This document shows positions 9,639-19,000 of a stretch of 64,000 nt of DNA, one piece after another. This DNA comes from Palsa-504 sp963744005 (lineage in GTDB: Bacteria; Actinomycetota; Actinomycetes; Streptosporangiales; Streptosporangiaceae), in the NCBI GenBank assembly GCA_963744005.1, contig CAVURU010000003.1, positions 930,001 to 994,000 on the forward strand. The letters are read 5' to 3'. Position 1 is the stretch's first letter. Each line of letters starts with the position of its first letter. The notes under the pieces are model-generated. The model was not told the DNA's origin, did not search any database, and was given only the letters and a program-made list of their open reading frames with translations. The translations under genes and the position numbers were made by a program.

Positions 9639-11210
9639 GTGCGCACCACGTATAAGCCAGAGACCGCGGCCCGGCTCCTGAGCACCGGCCAGGTGATCCT
9701 GGGGATCGCCATCGCCTCGGTGGCCATCGCGGTGGCGGCGGCCTTCGGGCCGGTGCTGCTGCTCAAGGTGGCGGTGGCCCTGGCCATCGCGTTCTATATC
9801 GTGTTCGTCGGCTTCAAGCTCATCATCTGGCACGCGGCCGCGCGGCCGGCCGAGCCGCACGGCGAGCTGCCCGCCACCGGCGACCCGGACCTGCCCCGGT
9901 ACACCGTGCTGCTGCCGCTGTACGGCGAGGCCAACATCCTGGGCAAGCTGGTCACGGGGCTGTCCGGCCTGCGCTACCCGGCCGAGAAGCTGCAGATCCT
10001 GCTGCTGCTGGAAAAGGACGACCTCGAGACCCAGGCCGCGGCGGCGGCCATGGACCTGCCGCCCCACTTCGAGGTGCTCACCGCCCCCGAGGCCGGGCCG
10101 CGGACCAAGCCGAAGGCCTGCAACTACGGCTACATGCACGCGACCGGGGACATCGTCACCATCTTCGACGCCGAGGACCGGCCCGAGCCCGATCAGCTGC
10201 TGCGGGCGGTGGCCGGCTTCCGTACGTCGGCGGCACGGCGCCGCCGGGTCGGCTGCCTGCAGGCGCGGCTGGTCTTCTGGAACCCGCGCGGCAGCTGGAT
10301 CAGCTCCTTCTACTGGGCTGAGTACGTGGCTCACTTCCGCTGGGTGCTGGGCGGCATGTCCCGGCTGGGCCTCATCCCGCCGCTGGGCGGCACGAGCAAC
10401 CACTTCAGCCGCGAGGCGCTGGAAGCGGTGTCCGCGGCGAACGGCGAGTGGGAGTTCGCCGACGACGAGGGCAACCCGGTGACGATGCGCGGCCCGTGGG
10501 ACCCGTACAACGTGACCGAGGACGCGGACCTGGCCATGCGGCTGGCCCTGGCCGGCTACGAGATCGGCATGCTGGACTCGGTCACCTACGAGGAGGCGCC
10601 CGACGTGGCCGTGGTGGCCAAGAAGCAGCGCAGCCGGTGGCTGCAGGGCTTCGCGCAGACCGGCCTGGTGCACACCCGGCACCCGGCCCAGCTGATGCGG
10701 TCGGTCGGCCCGGTGCGCTACGCCGCCTTCATCTTGTTCATGCTGGGCACGCCGCTGTCCCTGCTTCTGAACCCGCTGATGTGGTCGGCGACGATCTTCT
10801 ACATCGCGGCCCGCCTGGACGGGCTGACCGCGGTGTCCAGCTTCATCGACGGCCTGTTCCCGCCGCCGGTCTTCTACGCCGGCGCCTTCATCGCCCTGGC
10901 CGGCAACGGCGTCCTGTTCGGCCAGAAGCTCATCACCCCGCTGCGCCAGCAGCAGCAGCACGAGACCGCGGCCGAGCCCAGCGAGCTGCCGCTGGCCGAC
11001 TACCTGCATGAGCAGGAGTACGGCCTGGTGTTCCGGCTGCTGTTCACCCCGCTGTGGTGGGCCTTCACCTCGGTGTCGGCCTACCGGGCGCTGCGCAAGC
11101 TGCTCACCCGGTCGCAGCGCTCGGCGTGGGACAAGACGCCGCACGGCCACGAGCTGGCCACCGAGGCCGAGCTGGCCCGCGACGAGCAGCTGGCGGTCGG
11201 CGCGGCCTAG
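9639..11210 (+). CDS. Processive-type family 2 glycosyltransferase (BcsA-like)
   Basis: 523-residue membrane GT2. Two N-terminal helices, then a cytosolic catalytic domain with LPLYGEANILGKLV, LLLLEKDDLE, IFDAEDRPEPDQLL, the catalytic base region TEDADLAMRLA and the acceptor motif QRSRW. These are the D, DxD, (T/E)D and QxxRW signatures of cellulose/hyaluronan synthase-like enzymes. Two or three C-terminal helices form the channel side. There is no PilZ domain. GTG 9639 lies 6 bases after the preceding stop. Its TAG (11208-11210) overlaps the stop of the opposing cupin gene. A secreted beta-linked polysaccharide is likely; sugar identity unknown. Confidence 0.87.
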   Translation: MRTTYKPETAARLLSTGQVILGIAIASVAIAVAAAFGPVLLLKVAVALAIAFYIVFVGFKLIIWHAAARPAEPHGELPATGDPDLPRYTVLLPLYGEANILGKLVTGLSGLRYPAEKLQILLLLEKDDLETQAAAAAMDLPPHFEVLTAPEAGPRTKPKACNYGYMHATGDIVTIFDAEDRPEPDQLLRAVAGFRTSAARRRRVGCLQARLVFWNPRGSWISSFYWAEYVAHFRWVLGGMSRLGLIPPLGGTSNHFSREALEAVSAANGEWEFADDEGNPVTMRGPWDPYNVTEDADLAMRLALAGYEIGMLDSVTYEEAPDVAVVAKKQRSRWLQGFAQTGLVHTRHPAQLMRSVGPVRYAAFILFMLGTPLSLLLNPLMWSATIFYIAARLDGLTAVSSFIDGLFPPPVFYAGAFIALAGNGVLFGQKLITPLRQQQQHETAAEPSELPLADYLHEQEYGLVFRLLFTPLWWAFTSVSAYRALRKLLTRSQRSAWDKTPHGHELATEAELARDEQLAVGAA

Positions 11211-11722
11211 GAGCCCGCCTCGCGGGTGGCGCCGACCAGGACCCAGACGATCTCGCAGCCCAGCGTGGGGCTCGGGTGCCAGGCGTGGTTGGTGCCGTTC
11301 TGGATGACCACGTCGCCCGGCCGCAGCGTGGTGATCACGCCGTCCTCGAGCTCCAGGCCCATCTCGCCGGAGATGATCAGCCCGACGTCCACGGTGTCCG
11401 AGACGTGGAAGCCAGCCGACCGGTCCGGGCCCAGGTTGCCGCGCCGCATGCTGTCGGTCAGGTCAGCGGGCGGAGCGGCCGCCCCGCCGGCCGGGGCAGC
11501 GCCGGGCTGCATCCGGGAGGAGTAGACCCGCAGGCCGTGGGCGGGCGGGAAGTGGGTGCCGAAGTCCCGGCCCTCGCCCACCCCGCCCGGCAGGGCGACC
11601 GGGCCGTCGTCGTAGCCCCACACCTCGAACAGGTTGCTGCCGGGCCGCGGCTGCAGCTGCTCGTCCCGCACCACCGTCGACGTGCCGTCGGCGCCGAAGC
11701 CGGTCACCACCACTCGCGTCAT
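11207..11722 (-). CDS. Cupin domain protein
   Basis: 171 residues. The barrel segment (about residues 95-165) includes SGEMGLELEDGVITTLRPGD and VIQNGTNHAWHP, the second cupin motif with a metal-ligand His. Only part of motif 1 is recognisable (HVSDTVDVGLIISG), so metal binding may be incomplete. ATG 11722 is preceded by AAAGG. The longer frame to 11932 runs into the divergent tetR and is discarded. It shares an 85-base intergenic region with the tetR gene at 11808 that holds an operator-like inverted repeat, so it is probably repressed by that TetR. An oxidoreductase- or detoxification-related sensor or enzyme role is possible but unproven. Confidence 0.72.
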   Translation of the reverse strand: MTRVVVTGFGADGTSTVVRDEQLQPRPGSNLFEVWGYDDGPVALPGGVGEGRDFGTHFPPAHGLRVYSSRMQPGAAPAGGAAAPPADLTDSMRRGNLGPDRSAGFHVSDTVDVGLIISGEMGLELEDGVITTLRPGDVVIQNGTNHAWHPSPTLGCEIVWVLVGATREAGS

Positions 11723-11770
11723 GTCGGTTGCCTTTCCACGTGTTCCTCGGGGAGCCCTACGCCCTAAGTC

Positions 11771-11786
11771 TGGACCGTGAAGTCCA
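11771..11786. promoter_or_regulatory. TetR-type operator, copy 1
   Basis: TGGACC-N4-AGTCCA, an inverted repeat with one mismatch, between the divergent cupin and tetR genes. The same 16-base architecture recurs at 14127-14142. It would cover the -35 regions in both directions. Confidence 0.6.
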
Positions 11787-11796
11787 AAGGCTGGGT

Positions 11797-11802
11797 TAGC
11801 GT
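11797..11802 (+). promoter_or_regulatory. -10 element of the tandem tetR operon
   Basis: TAGCGT lies 5 bases before ATG 11808, giving a leaderless or near-leaderless transcript starting just downstream of operator copy 1. The spacing is shorter than the usual 6-7. Confidence 0.4.
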
Positions 11803-11807
11803 GAACT

Positions 11808-12398
11808 ATGACTACGGCAAAGGGCCGGGCCACCCGGGCGCGGATCCTGGAGGCGGCGGTCGACATGCTGGTCGCGGGGGGCGCCGAGAACCTCAATCTC
11901 GATGAGGTACTGCGCGCGACCAGCACGAGCAAGGGGCAGCTCTTCCACTACTTCCCGGGCGGCAAGGACGACGTGCGCAGCGCCGCGACGCAACGCCAGC
12001 TGGAAAGACTGGTCGAGGCCAGCACCCCGGCGCGGCTGGACACCTGGGAGGCGTGGGAGCAGTGGATCGAGACCATGATGCGGCTGCATGAGCGGCAGGC
12101 CCAGGACGACCTGTGCGAGGTGGCCGCGCTGGCCGCCCGGGCCGTGGACAACGACCCGGCGAGCCGCGCCCTCATCGGGCACGCCTACGAGCACTGGGCG
12201 GCGCGGCTGCGGGCGGAGCTGGAGAAGATGCGCTCGGACGGGCTGCTGCGGCCCGACGTCCCGGTCAGCGAGGTGGCCTCGGCGGTGCTGGCCGCGGTCC
12301 AGGGCGGCGCGGTGATCGACAGAGCCACCGGCTCGAGCCGGCATCTGGCCGCCGCCCTGCGCCAGGCGTACGCCCTGCTGCGCGGGTTCGCCGCGTGA
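11808..12398 (+). CDS. TetR/AcrR family transcriptional regulator (tandem copy 1)
   Basis: 196 residues. The N-terminal helix-turn-helix reads KGRATRARILEAAVDML, then LDEVLRATSTSKGQLFHYFPGGKDD, with the recognition helix around residues 38-46. The all-helical ligand/dimer domain follows (residues 60-196), with CEVAALAARAVDNDP and VLAAVQGGAVIDRATG typical of TetR_C group regulators of reductase genes. It faces the cupin gene across an operator. Its TGA overlaps the GTG of the next tetR gene (GTGA), so the two are translated together. Likely a ligand-released repressor of itself, the cupin gene and the reductase at 12997. Confidence 0.9.
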   Translation: MTTAKGRATRARILEAAVDMLVAGGAENLNLDEVLRATSTSKGQLFHYFPGGKDDVRSAATQRQLERLVEASTPARLDTWEAWEQWIETMMRLHERQAQDDLCEVAALAARAVDNDPASRALIGHAYEHWAARLRAELEKMRSDGLLRPDVPVSEVASAVLAAVQGGAVIDRATGSSRHLAAALRQAYALLRGFAA

Positions 12399-13042
12399 GC
12401 CTCACGGCGAAGGGCCGCGCCACCCGCGCTCGCATCGTCGAAGGCGCCGCCGAGGTGATCCGGGATCTCGGGGTGGCCGCCGCGACCCTGGATGAGGTGC
12501 GCGCTCACACCGGCACCAGCAAGAGCCAGCTCTTCCATTACTTCCCCGGCGGCAAGGAGGACCTGCTGCTGGCCGTCGTGCAGTTCGAGGCCGACCGGGT
12601 GCTGGAGGACCAGGAACCGTTCCTGGGCGACCTGCACTCGTGGCAGGCCTGGTACCAGTGGCGTGACGCCGTGGTGCAGCGGTATGAGAAGCAGGGCGAC
12701 TTCTGCCCGCTCGGCTCGCTGTTCCTGCACGCCGGGTACGTGACGCCCGCCGCCCGGGCCATCGTGGCCGGGCTGCTGCGCAGGTGGCAAGCCAGCATCG
12801 CGGCCGGGATCCGGGCGCTGCAGGCCGGCGGCGAGCTGCCGGGGACCTTCGACGTCGATCAGGCGGCCGCGGCGCTGCTGGCCGGAATCCAGGGCGGCGT
12901 CACCATCATGCTGGCCACCGGCGACTCCACCCAGCTGCGGGCCGCGCTGGACTGGGGCATCGCCCGGCTGCGGGACGCGGGCGGGGCGGGCCGGGCTCAG
13001 CCCGCGGCATCTGCGGCCCAGTTGCGCACGGCCGGCCGGTAG
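12395..13042 (+). CDS. TetR/AcrR family transcriptional regulator (tandem copy 2)
   Basis: 215 residues, clearly paralogous to the preceding protein: both share KGRATRARI, the T.TSK.QLFHYFPGGK recognition block and a GIQGG/VQGG segment near the C-terminus. The GTG at 12395 sits in a GTGA overlap; the longer open frame from 12113 is antisense-like noise inside copy 1. The ligand pocket has diverged (CPLGSLFLHAGYVTPAARAIV), so the pair could form heterodimers or respond to two ligands. The 3' end overlaps the convergent reductase by 46 bases. Confidence 0.88.
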   Translation: MSLTAKGRATRARIVEGAAEVIRDLGVAAATLDEVRAHTGTSKSQLFHYFPGGKEDLLLAVVQFEADRVLEDQEPFLGDLHSWQAWYQWRDAVVQRYEKQGDFCPLGSLFLHAGYVTPAARAIVAGLLRRWQASIAAGIRALQAGGELPGTFDVDQAAAALLAGIQGGVTIMLATGDSTQLRAALDWGIARLRDAGGAGRAQPAASAAQLRTAGR

Positions 13043-14101
13043 CCGTCCGGCTTGTCCCCCAGCCGGACGCCCGGGCTGACCAGCCAGCCCTGGTAGGCCG
13101 GGGTGAACATGCGGTAGACCGACGCGGGCGGCACGGCGCTGGCCTCGTCCAGCATGGCCCGCAGCTCGGGCGGCAGCTCGAAGTCGAGCGCGGCCAGGCT
13201 GGCGTCGAGCTGGTCAGGATGGCTGGCCCCGACGATGGCCGAGGCGACGCCCGGCTGGCTGGCCACCCAGTTGATGGCCACCTGGGCCATCGTCACCCCG
13301 AGCGCATCGGCCGCGGTGCGCACCGCGGCCAGCACGGCCCAGTGCCGGGCCGTCCAGGCCGTCCCGGACGTGCCGGCCAGGCTGAGCCGTCCGCCGCCGC
13401 TCAGTCCGCCGGCCGCGCTGGTGTACTTGCCGGTCAGGAACCCGCCGCCGAGCGGGCTCCACGCCGAGATACCGAGCCCGAGAGCCTGGCTCGCCGCCAC
13501 GTGCTCGGCCTCGATGGTCCGCTCGATGAGCGAGTAGGGCAGCTGCAGGCTGATCATGGGAGCCAGGGAGTGCGCCTCGGCCAGCGTCTGGGATCGCGCC
13601 GCATACCAGGCCGGGACGTCGGACAGGCCCGGCATAGCGGATCTTGCCCGCCCGGATGAGGTCATCGAAGCTGCGCACCACCTCCTCAGCCGGGGTGATC
13701 CGGTCCCAGGTGTGCAGCAGGAACAGGTCGAGGTAGTCCGTTCGCAGGCGGCGAAGCGACGCCTCCACGGCCCTGATCATGTGCTTGCGGCCGTTGCCGC
13801 CCGCGTTCGGGTCACCGGGGCTGACGCTGTTGGTGAACTTCGTGGTGAGCACCAGCTGGTCCCGCAGCCCGGCTTCGGCGATGAGCTCGCCCAGGATGGC
13901 CTCGCTCTGGCCCGCGGTATAGAAGTCGGCGGTGTCGATCACGTTGCCGCCGGCCTCGACGTAGCGGCGGAAGATGCCGCGCGCCTCATCGGCGGTCTTG
14001 CCGTACGCGGCATGGAAGCCGCCGGTCCCGAAGTTCATCGTCCCGAGCGTCAGCGGGCTGACGCGCAGGCCCGATCGTCCCAGCAGGTAGTAGTCCTTCA
14101 T
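12997..14101 (-). CDS. Aldo/keto reductase, frameshifted
   Basis: NADPH-dependent carbonyl reductase of the AKR superfamily, about 367 residues when the two frames are joined. The N-terminal frame (from ATG 14101) has LGRSGLRVSPLTLGTMNFG, the catalytic Asp/Tyr region NVIDTADFYTAGQSE, Lys in LVLTTKF and His in DLFLLHTWD. It ends correctly at AGKIRYAG, after which the other frame continues LSDVPAWYAARSQTLAEAH to the stop at 12997. One surplus C in the run at about 13626-13630 explains the break. An operator-like repeat at 14127-14142 lies 26 bases upstream, matching the one beside the tetR genes. ATG 14113 is an alternative start. Confidence 0.82.
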
Positions 14102-14126
14102 GCCGCCCAGCATGGGACGCCGAAAA

Positions 14127-14142
14127 TGGACTCGCAAGTCCA
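14127..14142. promoter_or_regulatory. TetR-type operator, copy 2
   Basis: Perfect inverted repeat TGGACT-CGCA-AGTCCA upstream of the aldo/keto reductase. It has the same arms and the same 4-base centre as the element at 11771-11786. Confidence 0.65.
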
Positions 14143-14283
14143 GAAAGATCGGTTAATGGCGTAATCTCCACCCGATCTGCACACGGGGCCCACCGGGTCT
14201 CCACCCGCCCGCACTGGCCTGGCAGGTGAAGCTCTCACGGCTCCGCCCCAGCTCCCGGCCGTGCCCCTCCCCCGGCTCGCGCC

Positions 14284-14317
14284 GAACGCTGCGCGAACGA
14301 TCCCGGCCCTAGCGTCG
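14284..14317 (+). promoter_or_regulatory. SARP-type direct-repeat promoter, copy 1
   Basis: GAACG at 14284-14288 and 14295-14299 repeat with an 11-base period (GAACGCTGCGCGAACG), followed after 10 bases by TAGCGT (14310-14315) as -10. Eleven-base phasing just upstream of a -10 is what SARP/BTAD activators bind. An identical block precedes the oxidase gene at 19297. Confidence 0.65.
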
Positions 14318-14350
14318 CGGTGTCTGGGCACCCGAGCCGAGGGAGATCTG

Positions 14351-16075
14351 ATGAGCGGCACACCACCGGACGACGGACGGCCACCCGCGCCGCAGCCGGT
14401 CCTGTTCGCGGTGGACGGGGATCGCGGCGCGGTGGACGCGTTGCGGGCCGACCTGGGCCGCCGGTTCGGCCGGGAGTTCCGCATCATCGGCGAGTCGTCG
14501 CCCGCCGCCGGGCTCACCGCCCTGCGCGAGCTGGCCGACCGCCGGGTGCCGGTGGCGCTGCTCATCGTCGGCCAGGAACTGGACGGGATGAGCGGGGTCG
14601 CGTTCCTCGGGCTGGCCCACGAGATGCACCCGCTGGCCGTGCGGATCCTGCTGGTGGAGCGGGACTACTCCGCGCAGAGCCCGATCGTGCAGGCCATGAC
14701 GCTGGGCCAGGCCGACTATCACCTGACCAAGCCGTGGATGCGCGAGCAGGACCTGTACAGCGTGGTCAGCGAGTCCCTGGCCGGCTGGGCCCGGGACTCC
14801 GACGCCGCCTTCGACCTGTTCACCGTGCTGGGACGGGACGACCCCGCCGGGCATGAGCTGCGGGACCTGCTGACCCGGTTCAACGTGCCGTACCGGTTCA
14901 CCGCGGCGGGCAGCGAGGCCGGCCGCCGGCTGCTCCGCGAGCGCGGCCTGGACAGCTCGCAGCTGCCGGTCCTGATCCGCCACGACGGCCAGCTGACGAT
15001 CCGGCCGGACCACGCCGGGCTGATCGCCGCGGTGGGCGGGACGGTCTGCGAGGACGTGGGCGACTGCGACGTCGTCATCGTCGGGGCCGGGCCGGCGGGC
15101 CTGTCCGCGGCGGTCTACGCGGCGTCCGAGGGCCTGCGCACGGCGGTCCTGGAAGAGGCCGTCTCCGGCGGCCAGGCCGGGAGCAGCCCGATGATCCGGA
15201 ACTACCCCGGCTTCCCGCACGGCGTCAGCGGGCACGCGCTGACCCGCCGGGCCTGCGAGCAGGCCTGGATGTTCGGCGCGCACATGATCTTCGCGCAGCG
15301 GGTGGCCGGGCTGGAACGGGCCGGGGACCGGCTCGCGGTGTCCCTGGAGGACGGCCACCGCGTCACGGCCCGCGCGGTGGTGGCCGCGACCGGGATCACC
15401 TGGCGCCGCCTGGGCATCCCGCGGCTGGAGGCGCTGATCGGCGCGGGCGTCTTCTACGGCGCGGCCGGGAGCGAGGCCGGGGCCATGACCGGGCGCGACG
15501 CGTTCGTGATCGGCGCCGGTAACTCCGCGGGCCAGGCCGCGTTGCACCTGGCCCGGCACGCCCGGCAGGTCACGATGCTCGTCCGCGGAGACAGCCTGGC
15601 CCGGTCGATGTCGGAGTACCTGATCCGGGAGATCGAGGCCACCGCCAACCTCAGCGTGCGGCTGCGGACCGAGGTCATCGACGGCGCCGGGACCGAGCGG
15701 CTGGAGGGCCTGACCCTGCGGGACCGGCGCGACGGCCGCACCGAGCAGATCCCGGCCACCGCGCTGTTCGTGCTCATCGGCGGGGAGCCGCGCACCGGGT
15801 GGCTGCCCGCCGCGGTCCAGCTTCGCGAGGGGTACGCGCTGACCGGCCGCGACATGGCCGGCGGCCCGGCCGCCCTGCCGCTGGAGACCTCGATGCCGGG
15901 TGTCTTCGCGGTGGGCGACGTCCGCTACAGGTCGATCAAGCGGGTGGCCTCGGCGGTCGGTGACGGTGCCACGGCGATCCGGATGATCCATGAGTACCTG
16001 GCCGCCGAGCTCGATGCCCCGGCCGCGGAAATAGACGGGGTCCTGGCCGCCACGGCGGCCACGGGCCCGCCCTGA
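14351..16075 (+). CDS. Pseudo-receiver/thioredoxin reductase-like FAD oxidoreductase
   Basis: 574 residues. Residues 15-125 resemble a response-regulator receiver, but the phosphoacceptor Asp is replaced (VGQELDGMSGV), although the Lys in HLTKPW remains. A short glutaredoxin-like segment (about 155-225, FNVPYRFTAAGSEAG) links to a thioredoxin-reductase-type module with FAD motif IVGAGPAGLSAA and NADPH motif VIGAGNSAGQAA. The redox CxxC of true thioredoxin reductase is absent (VFYGAAGSEAGAM), so it is probably not a disulfide reductase. ATG 14351 follows GAGGGAG. The direct-repeat promoter upstream and the regulator gene 20 bases downstream suggest co-regulation. Electron acceptor unknown. Confidence 0.85.
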   Translation: MSGTPPDDGRPPAPQPVLFAVDGDRGAVDALRADLGRRFGREFRIIGESSPAAGLTALRELADRRVPVALLIVGQELDGMSGVAFLGLAHEMHPLAVRILLVERDYSAQSPIVQAMTLGQADYHLTKPWMREQDLYSVVSESLAGWARDSDAAFDLFTVLGRDDPAGHELRDLLTRFNVPYRFTAAGSEAGRRLLRERGLDSSQLPVLIRHDGQLTIRPDHAGLIAAVGGTVCEDVGDCDVVIVGAGPAGLSAAVYAASEGLRTAVLEEAVSGGQAGSSPMIRNYPGFPHGVSGHALTRRACEQAWMFGAHMIFAQRVAGLERAGDRLAVSLEDGHRVTARAVVAATGITWRRLGIPRLEALIGAGVFYGAAGSEAGAMTGRDAFVIGAGNSAGQAALHLARHARQVTMLVRGDSLARSMSEYLIREIEATANLSVRLRTEVIDGAGTERLEGLTLRDRRDGRTEQIPATALFVLIGGEPRTGWLPAAVQLREGYALTGRDMAGGPAALPLETSMPGVFAVGDVRYRSIKRVASAVGDGATAIRMIHEYLAAELDAPAAEIDGVLAATAATGPP

Positions 16076-16094
16076 CGGAAGGGGGCGGCGCACC

Positions 16095-19000
16095 GTGGTC
16101 CTGCGCGTATCGCTGCTCGGCGAGGCGAGCATCACCGGCGGCCTGGCCCGGGCTCCGTCGGCGCGCGCGATCGCCCTGGTCGCGTTCCTGGCCCTGCACG
16201 CCGGCTCGCCGCAGCCGCGGTCGCGGATCGCCGGCCTGTTCTGGCCGGAGTCCGGCGACGCGCAGGCGCTGACCAACCTGCGGCGCGAGCTGCACCACCT
16301 GCGCCAGGTGCTCGGGGACGAGCCGGCGCTGGTGGTGACGACCCAGGATCTGTGCTGGCAGGACACCGTCACCTGCCTGGTCGACGTGCGGGCCTTCGAC
16401 CGGGCGCGGGCCGCCGCACTGGCCGCAGCCGCCGGTGACGAGGCCGAACGGCTGCTGGTGCACGCCGCCCGCGCTCTTTCCGAATACCGGGGGGAACTGC
16501 TCCCGGGGGTGTACGACGACTGGGTGCTGCAGGCCCGCGCCGAGCTCGAGCGGCAGTGCACCGGCCTGTGCGATCTGCTCGCCGAGGCCCGCGAGCGCCG
16601 CGGTGACCTGCCGGGAGCGACGGAGGCCGCGCGCCGCCGGATCCAGCTGCAGCCGCTGGAGGAATCCGGCTACCGGACCCTGATGCGGCTGCAGGCCGAG
16701 GCCGGCGACCGGGCCGGCGCAGTCAGTACCTACCACCACTGCGCCTCGGTGCTGGAGCGGGAACTGGGGGTGGAGCCGGACGCCGCTACCTACCGGGTCT
16801 TCCAGCGCCTGATGGCGCAGCCCGCCCCGGCGGGCGAGCCGCCCGCCGAGAGGGCCACTCCGGCCGGGCGCCCCGGCGCGGCCGGCAACCGGCTCTTCGG
16901 GCGGGCCGGGGAGCTGGCCCGGCTCGGGCAGGCGTGGACAGCCGCGACGGCCGGGCGTCCCGGCCTGATACTCATCCGCGGCGGGGCGGGCGTGGGCAAG
17001 AGCCGCCTGGTGGGCGAGATCGCGACCACGGCCCGGCAGCAGGGCGCGGTGGTGGCGAGCACCCGGTGCTTCGGGAACGTGGGGCGGCTGGCCCTGGCCC
17101 CGGTGGCGGACTGGCTGCGGAACGAGGCCATCCGGGCCGCGACGGCGAACCTGTCCCCGGCCTGGCGGGAGGAGGTCGGGCGGCTGCTGCCGGCGGACGG
17201 CTCGGCCGGCCGGGAAACCGGGACCGGGGCCATGGCTGACGCCTGGCAGCGCCACCGGTTCCTGGAGGGCCTGGCCCGGGCCCTGATGGCCGCGGACCGC
17301 CCGACGCTGCTGATCCTGGATGACATCCAGTGGTGCGACCTGGAGACGCTCGCGCTCATCGCGCTGTGCCTGCGGCTGGCCGATGGCCGCCCGCTGCTGG
17401 TCGCCGCGACGCTGCGAGACGACGACCCGGGAACCGATCCTGAGTTCGCGGAGTGGACGACCCGGATGCGGGCCAGCGGCCTGCTCACCGAGATCCAGCT
17501 GGCCCCGCTGCCGGCCGCCGAGACGGCCCGGCTGGCCGAGGCGGTCGCCGGGCACGCGCTGCCGCCCGCCGAGGCGGACCTGCTGCACGCCACCACCGGA
17601 GGGTTCCCGCTGTACGTCATCGAGGCGGTCCGTAACTCGGCCGGGCCGGACGGCAGGCCGCCGCCCGGCAGTGACCTGCAGGCCGTGCTGCGGATGCGGT
17701 TCCAGCAGGCCAGCGTGGAGGCCCGCGAGGTGGCGGGCCTGGCCGCGGCGGTGGGCACCAACTTCACCCTCGGCCTGCTCACCGAGGCCAGCGACCTGAA
17801 GGCCGACACGGTCGTGCAGGCGATCGACGAGCTGTGGCGGCGGCGGATCGTGCGGGAGCTCGGCGACGGCTACGACTTCGCTCACGACATGCTCCGCGAG
17901 GCAGCCTACGCGCAGGTCAGCCCGCCGAAGCGCTGGCTGCTGCACCGGCGCGTGGCGCAGGGGCTCGAGCTGCTGTACGCCGACGACCTGGACGCCGTCG
18001 CGGCTCAGCTGGCCGAGCAGTATGTGCGGGCCGGCCGGGACGCCCGGGCGGTCGAGTACTACCGCCGGGCGGCCGCGGTGGCCGCCTCCCGGTTCGGGTA
18101 CGCCGAGGCCATCCGGCTGCACCGGCTAGCTCTGTCGGTCATCGACAAGATGCCGCCGGGCCCCGGCCGCGATGCCCGCGAGCTCGCCGTCCTGGAGGCC
18201 CTGGCCGCGCCGCTGAACGCCCGGCACGGCTACTCATCACCGGAGGTGCAGCAGACCCTGGAACGTTCGGTCGTCCTGGCCGAGGCGCTCGGCAGCCGCG
18301 ACGCGGTCGCCGCGGCGACGGTCGCCCTGTGGACGACCAGGTTCGTCTCGGGACGCACGGCCGACAGCTATCAGCTGGCCACCCGGGCGCTGGACCTGCT
18401 CGGCCCGGGCTCGGAGCTGACCGCCCCGGCGCACTTCGTGGTCAGCGTGTCGGCGGTCAGCCTGGGCCGGCTGGCCGAGGGCCTGCGGCACGCCGAGATC
18501 GCGCTGGCGGCTCTCAGCCCGGCGGTGACGCTGAGCGTCGGCACCCGGGCGGACGTGCACTGCACGGCGGTCTCCGCGCATGCCCACTGGCTGCTCGGCG
18601 ACGACCGCCGGGCCCGGGCCGCCTCCCAGTCGGCCGTCGCGCTGGCCCGCGCGGGCGCCGGCCCGTACAACCTGGCCGTGGCCCTGGCCTACGCCGGCAT
18701 CACCTGCCAGATCGAGGGCGACCGGGCCGGGCTGCGGGAAGCCGTCGGGGAACTCGGCGAGCTGTGCGACCGCTACGACTTCGCCTACTACCGCGAGTGG
18801 GGGCTCGTCCTGGACGGCTGGTCCCGGCCGGGCAGCGACGGCATCGGGCTGGCCCGCCAGGGCATCGGCGCCCTGCGGGCCCAGAACGCCTTCGCCCGCA
18901 TGCCGTACTGGCTGTCCCTGCTGGCCGATCTGCAGGCCCGCGACGGCCAGCCCGCCGCGGCCCGAGCCAGCCTGGATGCCGCCCTCGCCGCCGCGAAGGT

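Noticed and set aside
8043..11150. Open frame of over 1000 codons on the minus strand
   Set aside because: Antisense to three well-supported glycosyltransferase genes; composition is Gly/Arg/Gln/His-rich without any domain, as expected for the complement of high-G+C coding DNA.
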